Below are positions 39,551-47,884 of a DNA stretch of 64,000 nt, in pieces (position 1 is the stretch's first letter; every line of letters begins with the position of its first letter). Made by a program: the position numbers and the translations under genes. The stretch comes from CAWCDJ01 sp963836015 (GTDB taxonomy: Bacteria; Acidobacteriota; Terriglobia; Bryobacterales; Bryobacteraceae): positions 372,001 to 436,000 of the forward strand of contig CAWIIF010000002.1 of the NCBI GenBank assembly GCA_963836015.1. The letters run 5' to 3'. A model generated the notes under the pieces. That model saw only the letters and a program-made list of their open reading frames with translations, ran no database searches and was not told the origin of the DNA.

Positions 39551-41191
39551 ATGCGCGAATTGCTGATCCAATGTCCTGACGGCCAGATGAAATCCGTTCC
39601 GCTGACCGGGGAGCGGATGGCGGTGGGCCGCTCGAGTTCCTCGGAGCTGTGCTTCCCGGAAGATGCCGGCCTTTCGCGCCAGCACTTCGCCTTCGAGACG
39701 CAGGGCGCCGAGTGGACCGTACAGGATCTCGGCAGCAAGAACGGGACGTTCGTCAACAACATCCCGCTCAAGGCGAAGCTGATTCTGAAACCGGGCGACC
39801 GTATCACGGCGGGGCACCTGGTCATCACCTTCGCGCCGGATGGCGAAGGCCCCAAGAAAGGCGTGGTGGTGTTCGACGGCGGTCAGGCCGAATCGCCCAG
39901 CACCTCGACCGTGATCACCAGCCTGGAGGGCGCCAACCAGACCATCGCATTCGACCGCAGCGGGGGCCGGGGCGCGGCGTCCACGACGCCCATGCAGGCG
40001 CTCATCAAGGCCGGCCAGGAGCTTTCCGAGAACCGCCCGCTGGAGGAGCTTTTCCCCGTGATCCTCGACCTGGCCATCCAGGCGGTGAACGCGCAGCGCG
40101 GCGTGCTGCTGCTGCTCGAAGGCGACACGCTGGTGCCGAAAGCCCACAAGGGCGAAGGCTTCCGCATCAGCACGGCTGTGCGCGACCGGGTGATCAACGA
40201 AAAGGCCTCCATCCTGGTGCGCGATGCGCAGATGGATGACGCGTTCAAAGCGCGGATGAGCATCGTGGAGCACAAGGTCCACACCATGATGGCCGTGCCG
40301 CTGCAGGCCAAGGACCGAACCATCGGGCTGCTGTATCTCGATTCGCCGTTCGTCCTGCGCGAGTTCACCAAGGACGATTTGAGCCTGCTGACGGTGATGG
40401 CGAACGTCGCGGCCATACGGATCGAGAACGCGCGGCTGGCGGAGGTCGAAGCGGCCGACCGCATGATGCGCCGCGATCTTTCGCAGGCGGCGGAGATCCA
40501 GCAAGGCACGCTGCCGCGCCACTCCCCGGAAGTCGCGGGGACCGACCTGGCGGGCTTCAATGCCGCGTGCCGCACGGTGGGCGGCGATTACTACGACTTC
40601 TTCCCGTACCCGGACGGCCGGGTGGCGCTGGCTCTGGGAGACGTATCGGGCAAAGGCATGCCGGCTTCCCTGATGATGATGGCGCTGCACGCGCGCGTGC
40701 AGGTGCTGGCGGAGGACCCGGGCGACCTGGGCGGCTTCATGTCGCGGCTGAATAAAGCGACGTGCGCGAACTGTCCGACCAACCGCTTCATCACCTTCTT
40801 CTTCTGCGTGCTCGATCCGGCCAGCGGGCTGCTGCGGTTCGCCAACGCGGGCCACAATTCGCCGATCCTGGTTCGGGCGTCCGGCGAGGCGCAGATGCTG
40901 GAAGGCGGTGGCCCGGTGCTGGGCATCCTCTCGATCGCTCCCTACAGCGAGATGACCGCGCAACTGGAACCGGGCGACATCCTGCTGGTGTATAGCGACG
41001 GGGTCACGGAAGCGACCAATTCGAATTACGACGAGTTCGGCGAAGAGCGCGTGATCGAAGTTCTGCGCCAGCATCGCAGGGAGCGCGCGGAAGTAATCGT
41101 CGAAGAGGTCACCCGATCCCTGTCCGAATTCGCCGCCGGCGCGCCCCAGGCCGACGACATCACGCTGGTAGTGGCCAAGCGGCTCGGATAG
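39551..41191 (+). CDS. FHA-GAF-SpoIIE-type PP2C phosphatase
   Basis: 546 residues in three parts: FHA domain (1-100; MAVGRSSSSELCFPEDAGLS, RQHFAFE, LGSKNGTFVNN) that binds phosphothreonine, GAF domain (about 150-310, DLAIQAVNAQRGVLLLLEG and VPLQAKDRTIGLLYLDSPF), and a PP2C/SpoIIE phosphatase (about 330-546; GDYYDFFPYPDGRVALALGD with the metal Asp, FANAGHNSP and LVYSDGVTEATN). It may reverse signals from serine/threonine kinases or act on an anti-sigma antagonist. It lies between prepilin peptidase and folC. Confidence 0.92.
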   Translation: MRELLIQCPDGQMKSVPLTGERMAVGRSSSSELCFPEDAGLSRQHFAFETQGAEWTVQDLGSKNGTFVNNIPLKAKLILKPGDRITAGHLVITFAPDGEGPKKGVVVFDGGQAESPSTSTVITSLEGANQTIAFDRSGGRGAASTTPMQALIKAGQELSENRPLEELFPVILDLAIQAVNAQRGVLLLLEGDTLVPKAHKGEGFRISTAVRDRVINEKASILVRDAQMDDAFKARMSIVEHKVHTMMAVPLQAKDRTIGLLYLDSPFVLREFTKDDLSLLTVMANVAAIRIENARLAEVEAADRMMRRDLSQAAEIQQGTLPRHSPEVAGTDLAGFNAACRTVGGDYYDFFPYPDGRVALALGDVSGKGMPASLMMMALHARVQVLAEDPGDLGGFMSRLNKATCANCPTNRFITFFFCVLDPASGLLRFANAGHNSPILVRASGEAQMLEGGGPVLGILSIAPYSEMTAQLEPGDILLVYSDGVTEATNSNYDEFGEERVIEVLRQHRRERAEVIVEEVTRSLSEFAAGAPQADDITLVVAKRLG

Positions 41192-41192
41192 C

Positions 41193-42455
41193 GTGAACTA
41201 CCCGGATTCGGTCCACTTCCTCTACGCGCTCGGCAACGAGATCAAAACCGCCAAGTTCGGGCTGGAGCGAATCGGCGCCGTGCTCGAGGCCCTCGGCAGA
41301 CCGCAGGACGAGTGCCGCTTCGTGCACGTCGCGGGGACCAACGGGAAAGGCTCCACCTGCGCCATGATCGAAGCCGGGTTGCGCGCGGATGGGCGGCGCA
41401 CGGGGCTGTTCACTTCGCCCCACCTCAACGAGCCCATCGAGCGGATCCGCATCGACGGGCGTCCGGTTTCGGCGGAGCGGTTCACCCAGGCGTTCGACCG
41501 CGTGCACGAAACGGTCGAACGGCTGCTGGCGGAAGGCGCGATCGATTTTCACACGACCTACTTCGAGACCGTCACCGCCATGGCGCTGGTGATCTTCGCG
41601 GAAGAGCGCCTGGACACGACGGTTCTCGAAGTCGGGCTGGGCGGACGGCTGGATGCCACCAACGTGGTGCGGCCGGAGCTGTGCGTGATAACGCCGGTGG
41701 ATTTCGACCACGAGGCGTTCCTCGGCAAAAGCATCGAATCGATCGCTGGAGAGAAGGCGGGCATTCTGAAGCGAGGCGTGCCCGCGGTAATCGCGCGGCA
41801 GCGGGAGGAGGCCGCGCGGATCATCCGGCAGCGGGCGGCCGAACTGGAGATCCGGACGGTATGGACGGGCGAGTATGCGGTGAGCGACCTCGAGATCGAC
41901 GCGCGCGGCAGCACTTTCCGGGTGCGCGGCATACGGGTCCGCTGTCCGCTGGCAGGCGAGCACCAGGTGGAGAACGCCGCTACGGCGGCGGTGGCGCTGG
42001 AGCAGTCTGGCGTGAGCCTGCCGGCGATCGAGGAAGGCATCGCGCACGCTGAATGGCCGGGACGCCTGGAGCTGGTCTCGGAGCGCCCCGAGATCGTTCT
42101 CGATGGAGCACACAATCCGGCGGGTGCGCGGGCGCTGGCGGCGTACATCGAACGATTCTATGGAGACCGCCGGGTGCGTCTGATATTCGGCGCGATGCGC
42201 GACAAATCGGTGGCCGAGATCAGCGGCATTCTCTTCCCGCTCGCGCGACAGGTGATCGTGACCGCGCCGCGGCAGGCCCGGGCGCTCACCCCGGAGACGA
42301 TGCGCGCGGTGGCGGACCATCCGGACCTGCGGATTGCCGCCCACATCGAAGACGCATTGGCGATGGTTCGCGAGGACGCGGCAGGGGATGACGCGGTGTT
42401 CGTCACCGGATCGCTCTTCCTGGTGGCCGAAGCTCGTGCGATTCTGAAAACGTGA
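41193..42455 (+). CDS. folC: Bifunctional folylpolyglutamate/dihydrofolate synthase
   Basis: Adds glutamate to dihydropteroate and to folates. 420 residues from a GTG one base after the phosphatase stop. Mur-ligase ATP loop VAGTNGKGSTCAMIEAGL near 48-65, GLGGRLDATN region near 150, and DGAHNPAGARAL in the C-terminal domain. It overlaps plsC by four bases. Its presence with plsC and proS reflects a housekeeping operon, not a shared pathway. Confidence 0.94.
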   Translation: MNYPDSVHFLYALGNEIKTAKFGLERIGAVLEALGRPQDECRFVHVAGTNGKGSTCAMIEAGLRADGRRTGLFTSPHLNEPIERIRIDGRPVSAERFTQAFDRVHETVERLLAEGAIDFHTTYFETVTAMALVIFAEERLDTTVLEVGLGGRLDATNVVRPELCVITPVDFDHEAFLGKSIESIAGEKAGILKRGVPAVIARQREEAARIIRQRAAELEIRTVWTGEYAVSDLEIDARGSTFRVRGIRVRCPLAGEHQVENAATAAVALEQSGVSLPAIEEGIAHAEWPGRLELVSERPEIVLDGAHNPAGARALAAYIERFYGDRRVRLIFGAMRDKSVAEISGILFPLARQVIVTAPRQARALTPETMRAVADHPDLRIAAHIEDALAMVREDAAGDDAVFVTGSLFLVAEARAILKT

Positions 42456-43162
42456 GCTTCCTTCGCTCGCTGCTGTTCTCCACGCCGTTGATCGCAGCAG
42501 CCACGATATTCATGGGGACGTTGTCGATCCTGGCCTCGCTGATCGATGGCAGCGGTCGGACACAGCACCACCTGGCGCGCATCTGGGGCAAGATGCTGCT
42601 GGCGGTGAGCTTCATCCGGGTGCGCGTGGAGGGGCTCGAAAGGCTGGAGCCGGGCGCCAGCTACGTCTTCGTATCGAACCACGCGAGCTATATGGACATC
42701 CCGGCGATCCTCTCTTCCCTGCCCCACCAGTTCCGGTTCTTCGCGAAGAAGGGGCTGTTCCAGATTCCGTTTCTGGGCACGCACCTGAAGCGCGCGGGGC
42801 ACTTTCCGGTGGACCGCTCCAACGCGCGGAATTCGCTGAAGAGTATGAGCGAGGGCGCGAAGCACATCTCGGAGCGCGGGATTTCGCTGCTGCTGTTTCC
42901 GGAGGGCGGCCGGTCGCCGGTCGGGCTGCGGGAATTCAAAGAGGGCGCCGTATACATCGCGATCAAGGCGGGTGTGCCGGTCGTGCCGATGGCCTTGGTG
43001 GGGATGCGGGAGAAGCTGCCGATGCACTCGATCCACATCAAGACCGGCCGCGTGACGCTGCGGATCGGGGAGCCGATACCGACCCTCGGGTTGAAGCTGG
43101 CGGACCGCGCAGCGTTGAACCAGAGGATCTACGACGAGGTGAAGCGCATGCTGGTACGCTAG
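42452..43162 (+). CDS. plsC: 1-Acyl-sn-glycerol-3-phosphate acyltransferase
   Basis: Makes phosphatidic acid from lysophosphatidic acid at the inner membrane. 236 residues with an N-terminal membrane helix, the HX4D acyltransferase motif NHASYMDIP near 76-84, and FPEGGRS for phosphate binding (EGTRS in most members; Gly replaces Thr here). Start GTG 42452 overlaps folC by 4 bases. Lyso-lipid specificity within the family is not certain. Confidence 0.92.
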   Translation: MSFLRSLLFSTPLIAAATIFMGTLSILASLIDGSGRTQHHLARIWGKMLLAVSFIRVRVEGLERLEPGASYVFVSNHASYMDIPAILSSLPHQFRFFAKKGLFQIPFLGTHLKRAGHFPVDRSNARNSLKSMSEGAKHISERGISLLLFPEGGRSPVGLREFKEGAVYIAIKAGVPVVPMALVGMREKLPMHSIHIKTGRVTLRIGEPIPTLGLKLADRAALNQRIYDEVKRMLVR

Positions 43163-43178
43163 AAACTTAACCGTACCT

Positions 43179-44621
43179 ATGCCCGAATCTCCTATTACAG
43201 CGCGCACCCAGGATTTCGCCACCTGGTATCAGGACGTGGTCCTGCAGGGCGATATGGCCGAGCCGGCGGAAATCGTCAAGGGCTGCATGGTGATTAAACC
43301 CAACGGCTACGCCGTATGGGAAGTGCTGCAGCGCGAATTCGATCAGCGCTTCAAAGCGACCAACCACCAGAACGTCTATTTCCCCCTGCTCATCCCGCAG
43401 AGCTTTCTGCGGAAAGAGGCCGAGCACGTGGAGGGCTTCTCCCCGGAGCTGGCGGTGGTGACGATCGCCGGAGGAAAAGAGCTGGAGGAGCCGTACGTCA
43501 TCCGGCCGACGTCGGAGACCATCATCGGGCACTTCTTCGCCAAGTGGATCCAGAGCTGGCGCGATCTTCCGGTACTGATGAACCAGTGGGCCAACGTGGT
43601 GCGCTGGGAGCTGCGCACACGCATGTTCCTGCGGACGACGGAGTTCCTCTGGCAGGAAGGCCATACGGCGCACGCGACGCACGCGGAGGCGATCGAAGAA
43701 GTGCTGCGGATCCTCGACATCTACGCCGAAGTGGCGGAAGAAGTCATGGCCATGCCGGTGATCAAGGGGGTGAAGTCGCGCGCGGAGAAGTTCGCCGGCG
43801 CGCTGCGAAGCTATTCGATCGAAGCCATGATGCAGAACGGCCTGGCGCTGCAGGCCGGCACCAGCCACGACCTGGGGCAGAATTTCGGCAAGGCCTTCGA
43901 CGTGCGGTTCCAGAACAAGGAGGGGCAGCTCGATTACGTGTGGCAGACCAGTTGGGGCGTGAGCACGCGGCTGATCGGCGGCCTGATCATGACGCACTCC
44001 GACGACAAGGGACTGGTGCTGCCTCCCAAGCTGGCCCCGATTCCCTCCGTGCTCGTCCCGATTTACCGGAAGGACGAGGAGAAGAGCGCCGTGCTCGAAG
44101 CGGCGCGCCGCATCGCGAACGATCTGGGCGCGAAATTGGACGAGCGCGAAGGGCAGTCTCCAGGCGCGAAGTTCTTCCACTGGGAGCGGCGCGGAGTGCC
44201 GGTGGTGATGGAACTCGGCCCGCGCGATCTGGCCTCCGGAAACATCGTGCTCAAGCGGCGCGATACCGGCGCGAAGGAGGTGGTACGCCAGAGCGAAGCG
44301 CGCACGAAATATCAGGCGGCCCTCAGCGCGATGCAGAACGATCTCTTCATGACCGCCAAGAACCGCCTGAATGCGAACACCATGACGGCCAATTCGCTCG
44401 ACGAAGTGCAGGAGATTCTGCGTGACGCGAGCGCCGAAAAGGGCGGCGGGAAGTTCGTGATGGCACACCTGAAGGACGACCCCGAGTGCGACGCGCGGCT
44501 CAAGGAATTCAAGGCCACGGTCCGAAACATTCCGCTGACCGACGAATTCGACGGGCCGGGCAAGTGCATCGTTACCGGCGAGACGGTGGAGCAGCGATCC
44601 GTCATCGCAAAAGCGTACTAG
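43179..44621 (+). CDS. proS: Proline--tRNA ligase, archaeal/eukaryote-like type
   Basis: 480 residues, class II synthetase. Motif 1/2 elements YVIRPTSETIIGHFFAKWIQ and WVNVVRWELRTRMFLRTTEF-type segment (WANVVRWE, RTRMFLRTTEF), anticodon-binding domain and a C-terminal zinc-domain-like end. No bacterial editing insertion is present, which marks the shorter eukaryote/archaeal-like ProRS found in several bacterial phyla. A free-standing YbaK deacylase lies at 54770 and could compensate for mischarging. Confidence 0.95.
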   Translation: MPESPITARTQDFATWYQDVVLQGDMAEPAEIVKGCMVIKPNGYAVWEVLQREFDQRFKATNHQNVYFPLLIPQSFLRKEAEHVEGFSPELAVVTIAGGKELEEPYVIRPTSETIIGHFFAKWIQSWRDLPVLMNQWANVVRWELRTRMFLRTTEFLWQEGHTAHATHAEAIEEVLRILDIYAEVAEEVMAMPVIKGVKSRAEKFAGALRSYSIEAMMQNGLALQAGTSHDLGQNFGKAFDVRFQNKEGQLDYVWQTSWGVSTRLIGGLIMTHSDDKGLVLPPKLAPIPSVLVPIYRKDEEKSAVLEAARRIANDLGAKLDEREGQSPGAKFFHWERRGVPVVMELGPRDLASGNIVLKRRDTGAKEVVRQSEARTKYQAALSAMQNDLFMTAKNRLNANTMTANSLDEVQEILRDASAEKGGGKFVMAHLKDDPECDARLKEFKATVRNIPLTDEFDGPGKCIVTGETVEQRSVIAKAY

Positions 44622-44656
44622 CGTTAGGTGCGATGCGACACACTTAGCTCGAATTA

Positions 44657-44673
44657 GTTAGAAACGTGCTAAC
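44657..44673. promoter_or_regulatory. Short dyad upstream of the arylsulfotransferase gene
   Basis: GTTAG-AAACGTG-CTAAC, perfect 5-bp arms around 7 bases, 41 bases before the start at 44715. A TATACG hexamer at 44694 might be a -10 element. Operator-like arrangement; a chance dyad cannot be excluded. Confidence 0.4.
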
Positions 44674-44714
44674 GATCTGAGGGTTCCAATCACTATACGT
44701 CCCGGGAGGGAACG

Positions 44715-46487
44715 ATGCGCCAGGGAACCCTATTTCGTTCGCTGTCAGTCTGCGTGTGCCTAGCCGCCGCCGCGATCCCCGCCGCCGCGATGTCGGTTAA
44801 GTTGACCGCCTCCGACGACTCGCCGATCCTCGTGGGGACGGTGGTCCATTTCAGCGCCGCGCCGTCCGACGGAACCAGCGGAACGGTGTGGTACCGGTTC
44901 CGGGAGCGCGAGTTGGGAGGCAATTTCCAGACGGTCCGCGATTACGGGCCGCTCACCGACCTCGACTGGACCCCCGCAGAACACGAAGGCTCGTTTGAGA
45001 TCGAAGTATCGGCGCGCAGCCCGGATACGGGCGACATTGCCGTCACGTCCACGGTATTCGACGTCCAGCCGCTGGTGAACGGCGACCAGGCCCTGGTGAC
45101 TCCCACCGCCAACCCGCTGGTGTTCCTCTTCAGCGCGCCGCCGTGTCCCGCGGGCCAGCAGATGCGAGTGGAGTTCCGCGTGCCGCACGAGCCGATCCAG
45201 ACGACCCCGAACAAGTCGTGTATCGACGGCGTGACCATGAACTTCTATATCGCCGGATTGCGGGGGAGCACTTCATACGTTGCCCGCCAGGTGGTCAACA
45301 CGGGCACGCAATCGCTGACAGGTGTACCGGTCCCTTTCACGACCGGCCGCGTCCCGGACGGGTTCTATAAGAGTACCGTCCTGCTGCCGGAGCAGGCGGC
45401 CACGACTGAACCGGTGCTGCTGGGCAGTGCTTTCGGCACGCCGGTGGCGCACGACCTCAACGGAAACGTGATCTGGTTCGGGCCGCCGGACGTCTCTTAC
45501 ATTACCCGACCGGAGGCCGGCGGCAACTTTTGGGGCCTGGTGGAGAACTTCAATATCGACCCTTCGCAGCAGGCGGTGCGTGAGTTCGACCTGGCGGGTA
45601 TGACCGTCCGCGAGACCAACGCGGCCCGCGTGAACGAGCAGTTGAAGGTTCTGGGCCGGCGCGCGATCACGGCCTTCCACCACGAAGCGCGGAGTCTTCC
45701 CGACGGCCACATTCTGGTGCTGGCGGATGTGGAACAGATCCTGACCGGCGTGCAGGGCGCCGGATCGGTGGACGTGCTGGGCGACATGATCATCGTCTTG
45801 GATCAGGAGTTGAACGTGGTCTGGACCTGGGACACGTTCGACCACCTGGACGTCACCCGCAAGGCCATCCTGGGTGAGACCTGCCTCGGGTCGGGCGCTT
45901 GTCCGCCATACCTTCTGACGCCGGATGCGAACGACTGGACTCACGGAAACGCGCTTCAACTGACACCGGACGGAAACCTGCTTTACTCGAGCCGCCACCA
46001 GGACTGGCTCATCAAGATCGCCTATGACAACGGTAACGGCGACGGCCACATTATCTGGAAGATGGGCAAGGACGGAGATTTCCAGGTCATCTCGAGCGAC
46101 GCTTATCCCTGGTTCTCCCATCAGCACGACGCGAATTTCGTCTTGTCGGATCCTTCGAAGCTGCTCGTATTTGACGATGGGAACACGAGGGTTGTCACAC
46201 TGGGCAGCGGCCACAGCCGCGGCCAGGTGTACCGCATCGACGACCAGGCTATGACCGCCACACCCCTGGTGAACGCGGACCTGGGAGTGTACTCGGTAGC
46301 GGTGGGCTCGGCGCAGCAACTCGTCGATGGGAACTACCACTTTGACGCGGGCTATGTGCCCGTGCCCGGAGGGGCGATCGCCTACTCGTTTGAAGTGGAT
46401 GGGAACGGCAAGATCGTCTACGACGCTAACGCTAACGCACCTCTCTATCGCACTTTCCGGCTCAATAGTATATATTCGTACTATTGA
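44715..46487 (+). CDS. Secreted arylsulfotransferase-family protein
   Basis: 590 residues from ATG 44715 after CCGGGAGGGAACG. N-terminal signal peptide (LFRSLSVCVCLAAAAIPAAA), an Ig-like region (KLTASDDSPILVGTVVHFSA), and the ASST propeller with its hallmark stretches FHHEARSLPDGHILVLADVE and WTHGNALQLTPDGNLLYSSR. ASST enzymes move sulfate groups between phenolic esters without PAPS in the periplasm. A sulfatase begins 6 bases later, so the pair would exchange and remove sulfate esters. Transfer partners unknown. Confidence 0.87.
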   Translation: MRQGTLFRSLSVCVCLAAAAIPAAAMSVKLTASDDSPILVGTVVHFSAAPSDGTSGTVWYRFRERELGGNFQTVRDYGPLTDLDWTPAEHEGSFEIEVSARSPDTGDIAVTSTVFDVQPLVNGDQALVTPTANPLVFLFSAPPCPAGQQMRVEFRVPHEPIQTTPNKSCIDGVTMNFYIAGLRGSTSYVARQVVNTGTQSLTGVPVPFTTGRVPDGFYKSTVLLPEQAATTEPVLLGSAFGTPVAHDLNGNVIWFGPPDVSYITRPEAGGNFWGLVENFNIDPSQQAVREFDLAGMTVRETNAARVNEQLKVLGRRAITAFHHEARSLPDGHILVLADVEQILTGVQGAGSVDVLGDMIIVLDQELNVVWTWDTFDHLDVTRKAILGETCLGSGACPPYLLTPDANDWTHGNALQLTPDGNLLYSSRHQDWLIKIAYDNGNGDGHIIWKMGKDGDFQVISSDAYPWFSHQHDANFVLSDPSKLLVFDDGNTRVVTLGSGHSRGQVYRIDDQAMTATPLVNADLGVYSVAVGSAQQLVDGNYHFDAGYVPVPGGAIAYSFEVDGNGKIVYDANANAPLYRTFRLNSIYSYY

Positions 46488-46493
46488 GCCTCG

Positions 46494-47873
46494 ATGAAGC
46501 GTCGCACATTTCTGCAAGCAGGTAGCGCAGCTGCGCTCGGTTCTCTCGCCAAAGGCGTGGCTGGTCTAAACCCGCCGCCCAACATCATTGTTATTTTTGC
46601 GGACGATCTCGGATATGGAGACCTGCATTGCTACGGGTCTCGCATCCAGACACCCAATATCGACCGTATGGCAGCGGAAGGGGCGATGTTCAGCAACTTC
46701 TACGCGGCCAGCCCGGTCTGTTCGCCATCCCGGGCAGCCCTGCTGACCGGCCGTTACGGGGTACGCTGCGGAATCCGGACCGCACTCACGCCGACCGACA
46801 CCATCGGCCTGCCGTCGACCGAAACCACCATCGCACAGATGTTGAAGCCGGCAGGGTATAACACGATGTGCGTGGGCAAGTGGCATCTCGGCTGCACCGG
46901 TGGCTTTCTTCCAACACAGCACGGGTTCGACGGATACTACGGCATCCCCTACAGCAACGATCAGTCGCCCTCGGTGCTGATGCAGAATACAACCGTAATC
47001 GAATCGCCCGTGAACTTGTCTACGATCACGCAGCGCTACACCGCGCAATCCATCGACTTCATACGGCGATCGAAGAACGCACCGTTTTTCCTGTACCTTC
47101 CGCACACGGCTCCCCATATTCCGCTGGCGGCGTCGCCCGACTTTTTGGGAAAGTCGTCGATGGGCCTGTACGGAGACGTCGTGGCGGAGATGGACTGGAG
47201 TGTCGGTCAGATCCTGCAGGAGTTGAAAGCCAACAACCTCGACTCCAATACGCTGGTGGTCTTTACCAGCGATAACGGTCCCTGGTTTCAGGGCAGCGCC
47301 GGACGATTGCGGGGACGCAAGGGCGATACGTTTGAAGGCGGCATGCGGGAACCGTTCCTGGCGCGCTTTCCGGGCAGGATTCCGGCGGGGCGAAAGGTGA
47401 AGCCCCTGGCTAGTACGCTGGATCTCCTGCCGACCATAGCAGGGCTGACGAACACCACGCTTCGCGGAAATCCGCTGGACGGCGTGGACATATGGCCGCT
47501 CTTGACGGGACAGGGACGTCCATCCGTACGGCCGCCGTTCCTCTACTTCGCCGACTGGAACCTGCAGTGCGCGCGGGTGGGCCGGTGGAAATTGCACCTG
47601 GCCCGCTACAATACACCCGCCTATAGCCCGATGCCGAAAGTGGGGTACTACAACCTGCGCCTGCTCAGCCCGGAATTATACGACATCGAGAACGATCCGG
47701 AAGAGGCCGAGGACGTCTCCAACGACCATCCGGATATTGTCGCCAACATCCGCACGCGCGTCGAGCAGATGGTGCCAACTTTGCCGGTCCAGGTGCAGGC
47801 CGCCTGGCAGGATACGCAAAACCGTCCGGTTTACCAGAACACGCCGGGGGCCTGGCCGGAACCGGTTCAGTAA
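46494..47873 (+). CDS. Secreted type I sulfatase
   Basis: 459 residues. Twin-arginine type signal (KRRTFLQAGSAAALGS). FADDLGYGDLHCYGS binds calcium and the formylglycine motif C76-SPSR lies in PVCSPSRAALLTGR, so an FGE maturase is required from elsewhere. Metal-binding SDNGPW near 262 and the C-terminal subdomain are complete. Most like arylsulfatases/N-acetyl-glucosamine sulfatases. Together with the upstream arylsulfotransferase it suggests use of sulfated organic compounds. Confidence 0.93.
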   Translation: MKRRTFLQAGSAAALGSLAKGVAGLNPPPNIIVIFADDLGYGDLHCYGSRIQTPNIDRMAAEGAMFSNFYAASPVCSPSRAALLTGRYGVRCGIRTALTPTDTIGLPSTETTIAQMLKPAGYNTMCVGKWHLGCTGGFLPTQHGFDGYYGIPYSNDQSPSVLMQNTTVIESPVNLSTITQRYTAQSIDFIRRSKNAPFFLYLPHTAPHIPLAASPDFLGKSSMGLYGDVVAEMDWSVGQILQELKANNLDSNTLVVFTSDNGPWFQGSAGRLRGRKGDTFEGGMREPFLARFPGRIPAGRKVKPLASTLDLLPTIAGLTNTTLRGNPLDGVDIWPLLTGQGRPSVRPPFLYFADWNLQCARVGRWKLHLARYNTPAYSPMPKVGYYNLRLLSPELYDIENDPEEAEDVSNDHPDIVANIRTRVEQMVPTLPVQVQAAWQDTQNRPVYQNTPGAWPEPVQ

Positions 47874-47884
47874 GTCGCGGTGAC

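Noticed and set aside
38699..41074. Antisense frame of 791 residues over the prepilin peptidase and phosphatase genes
   Set aside because: It mirrors two clear genes and lacks any family motif; His/Gln/Arg-rich noise.
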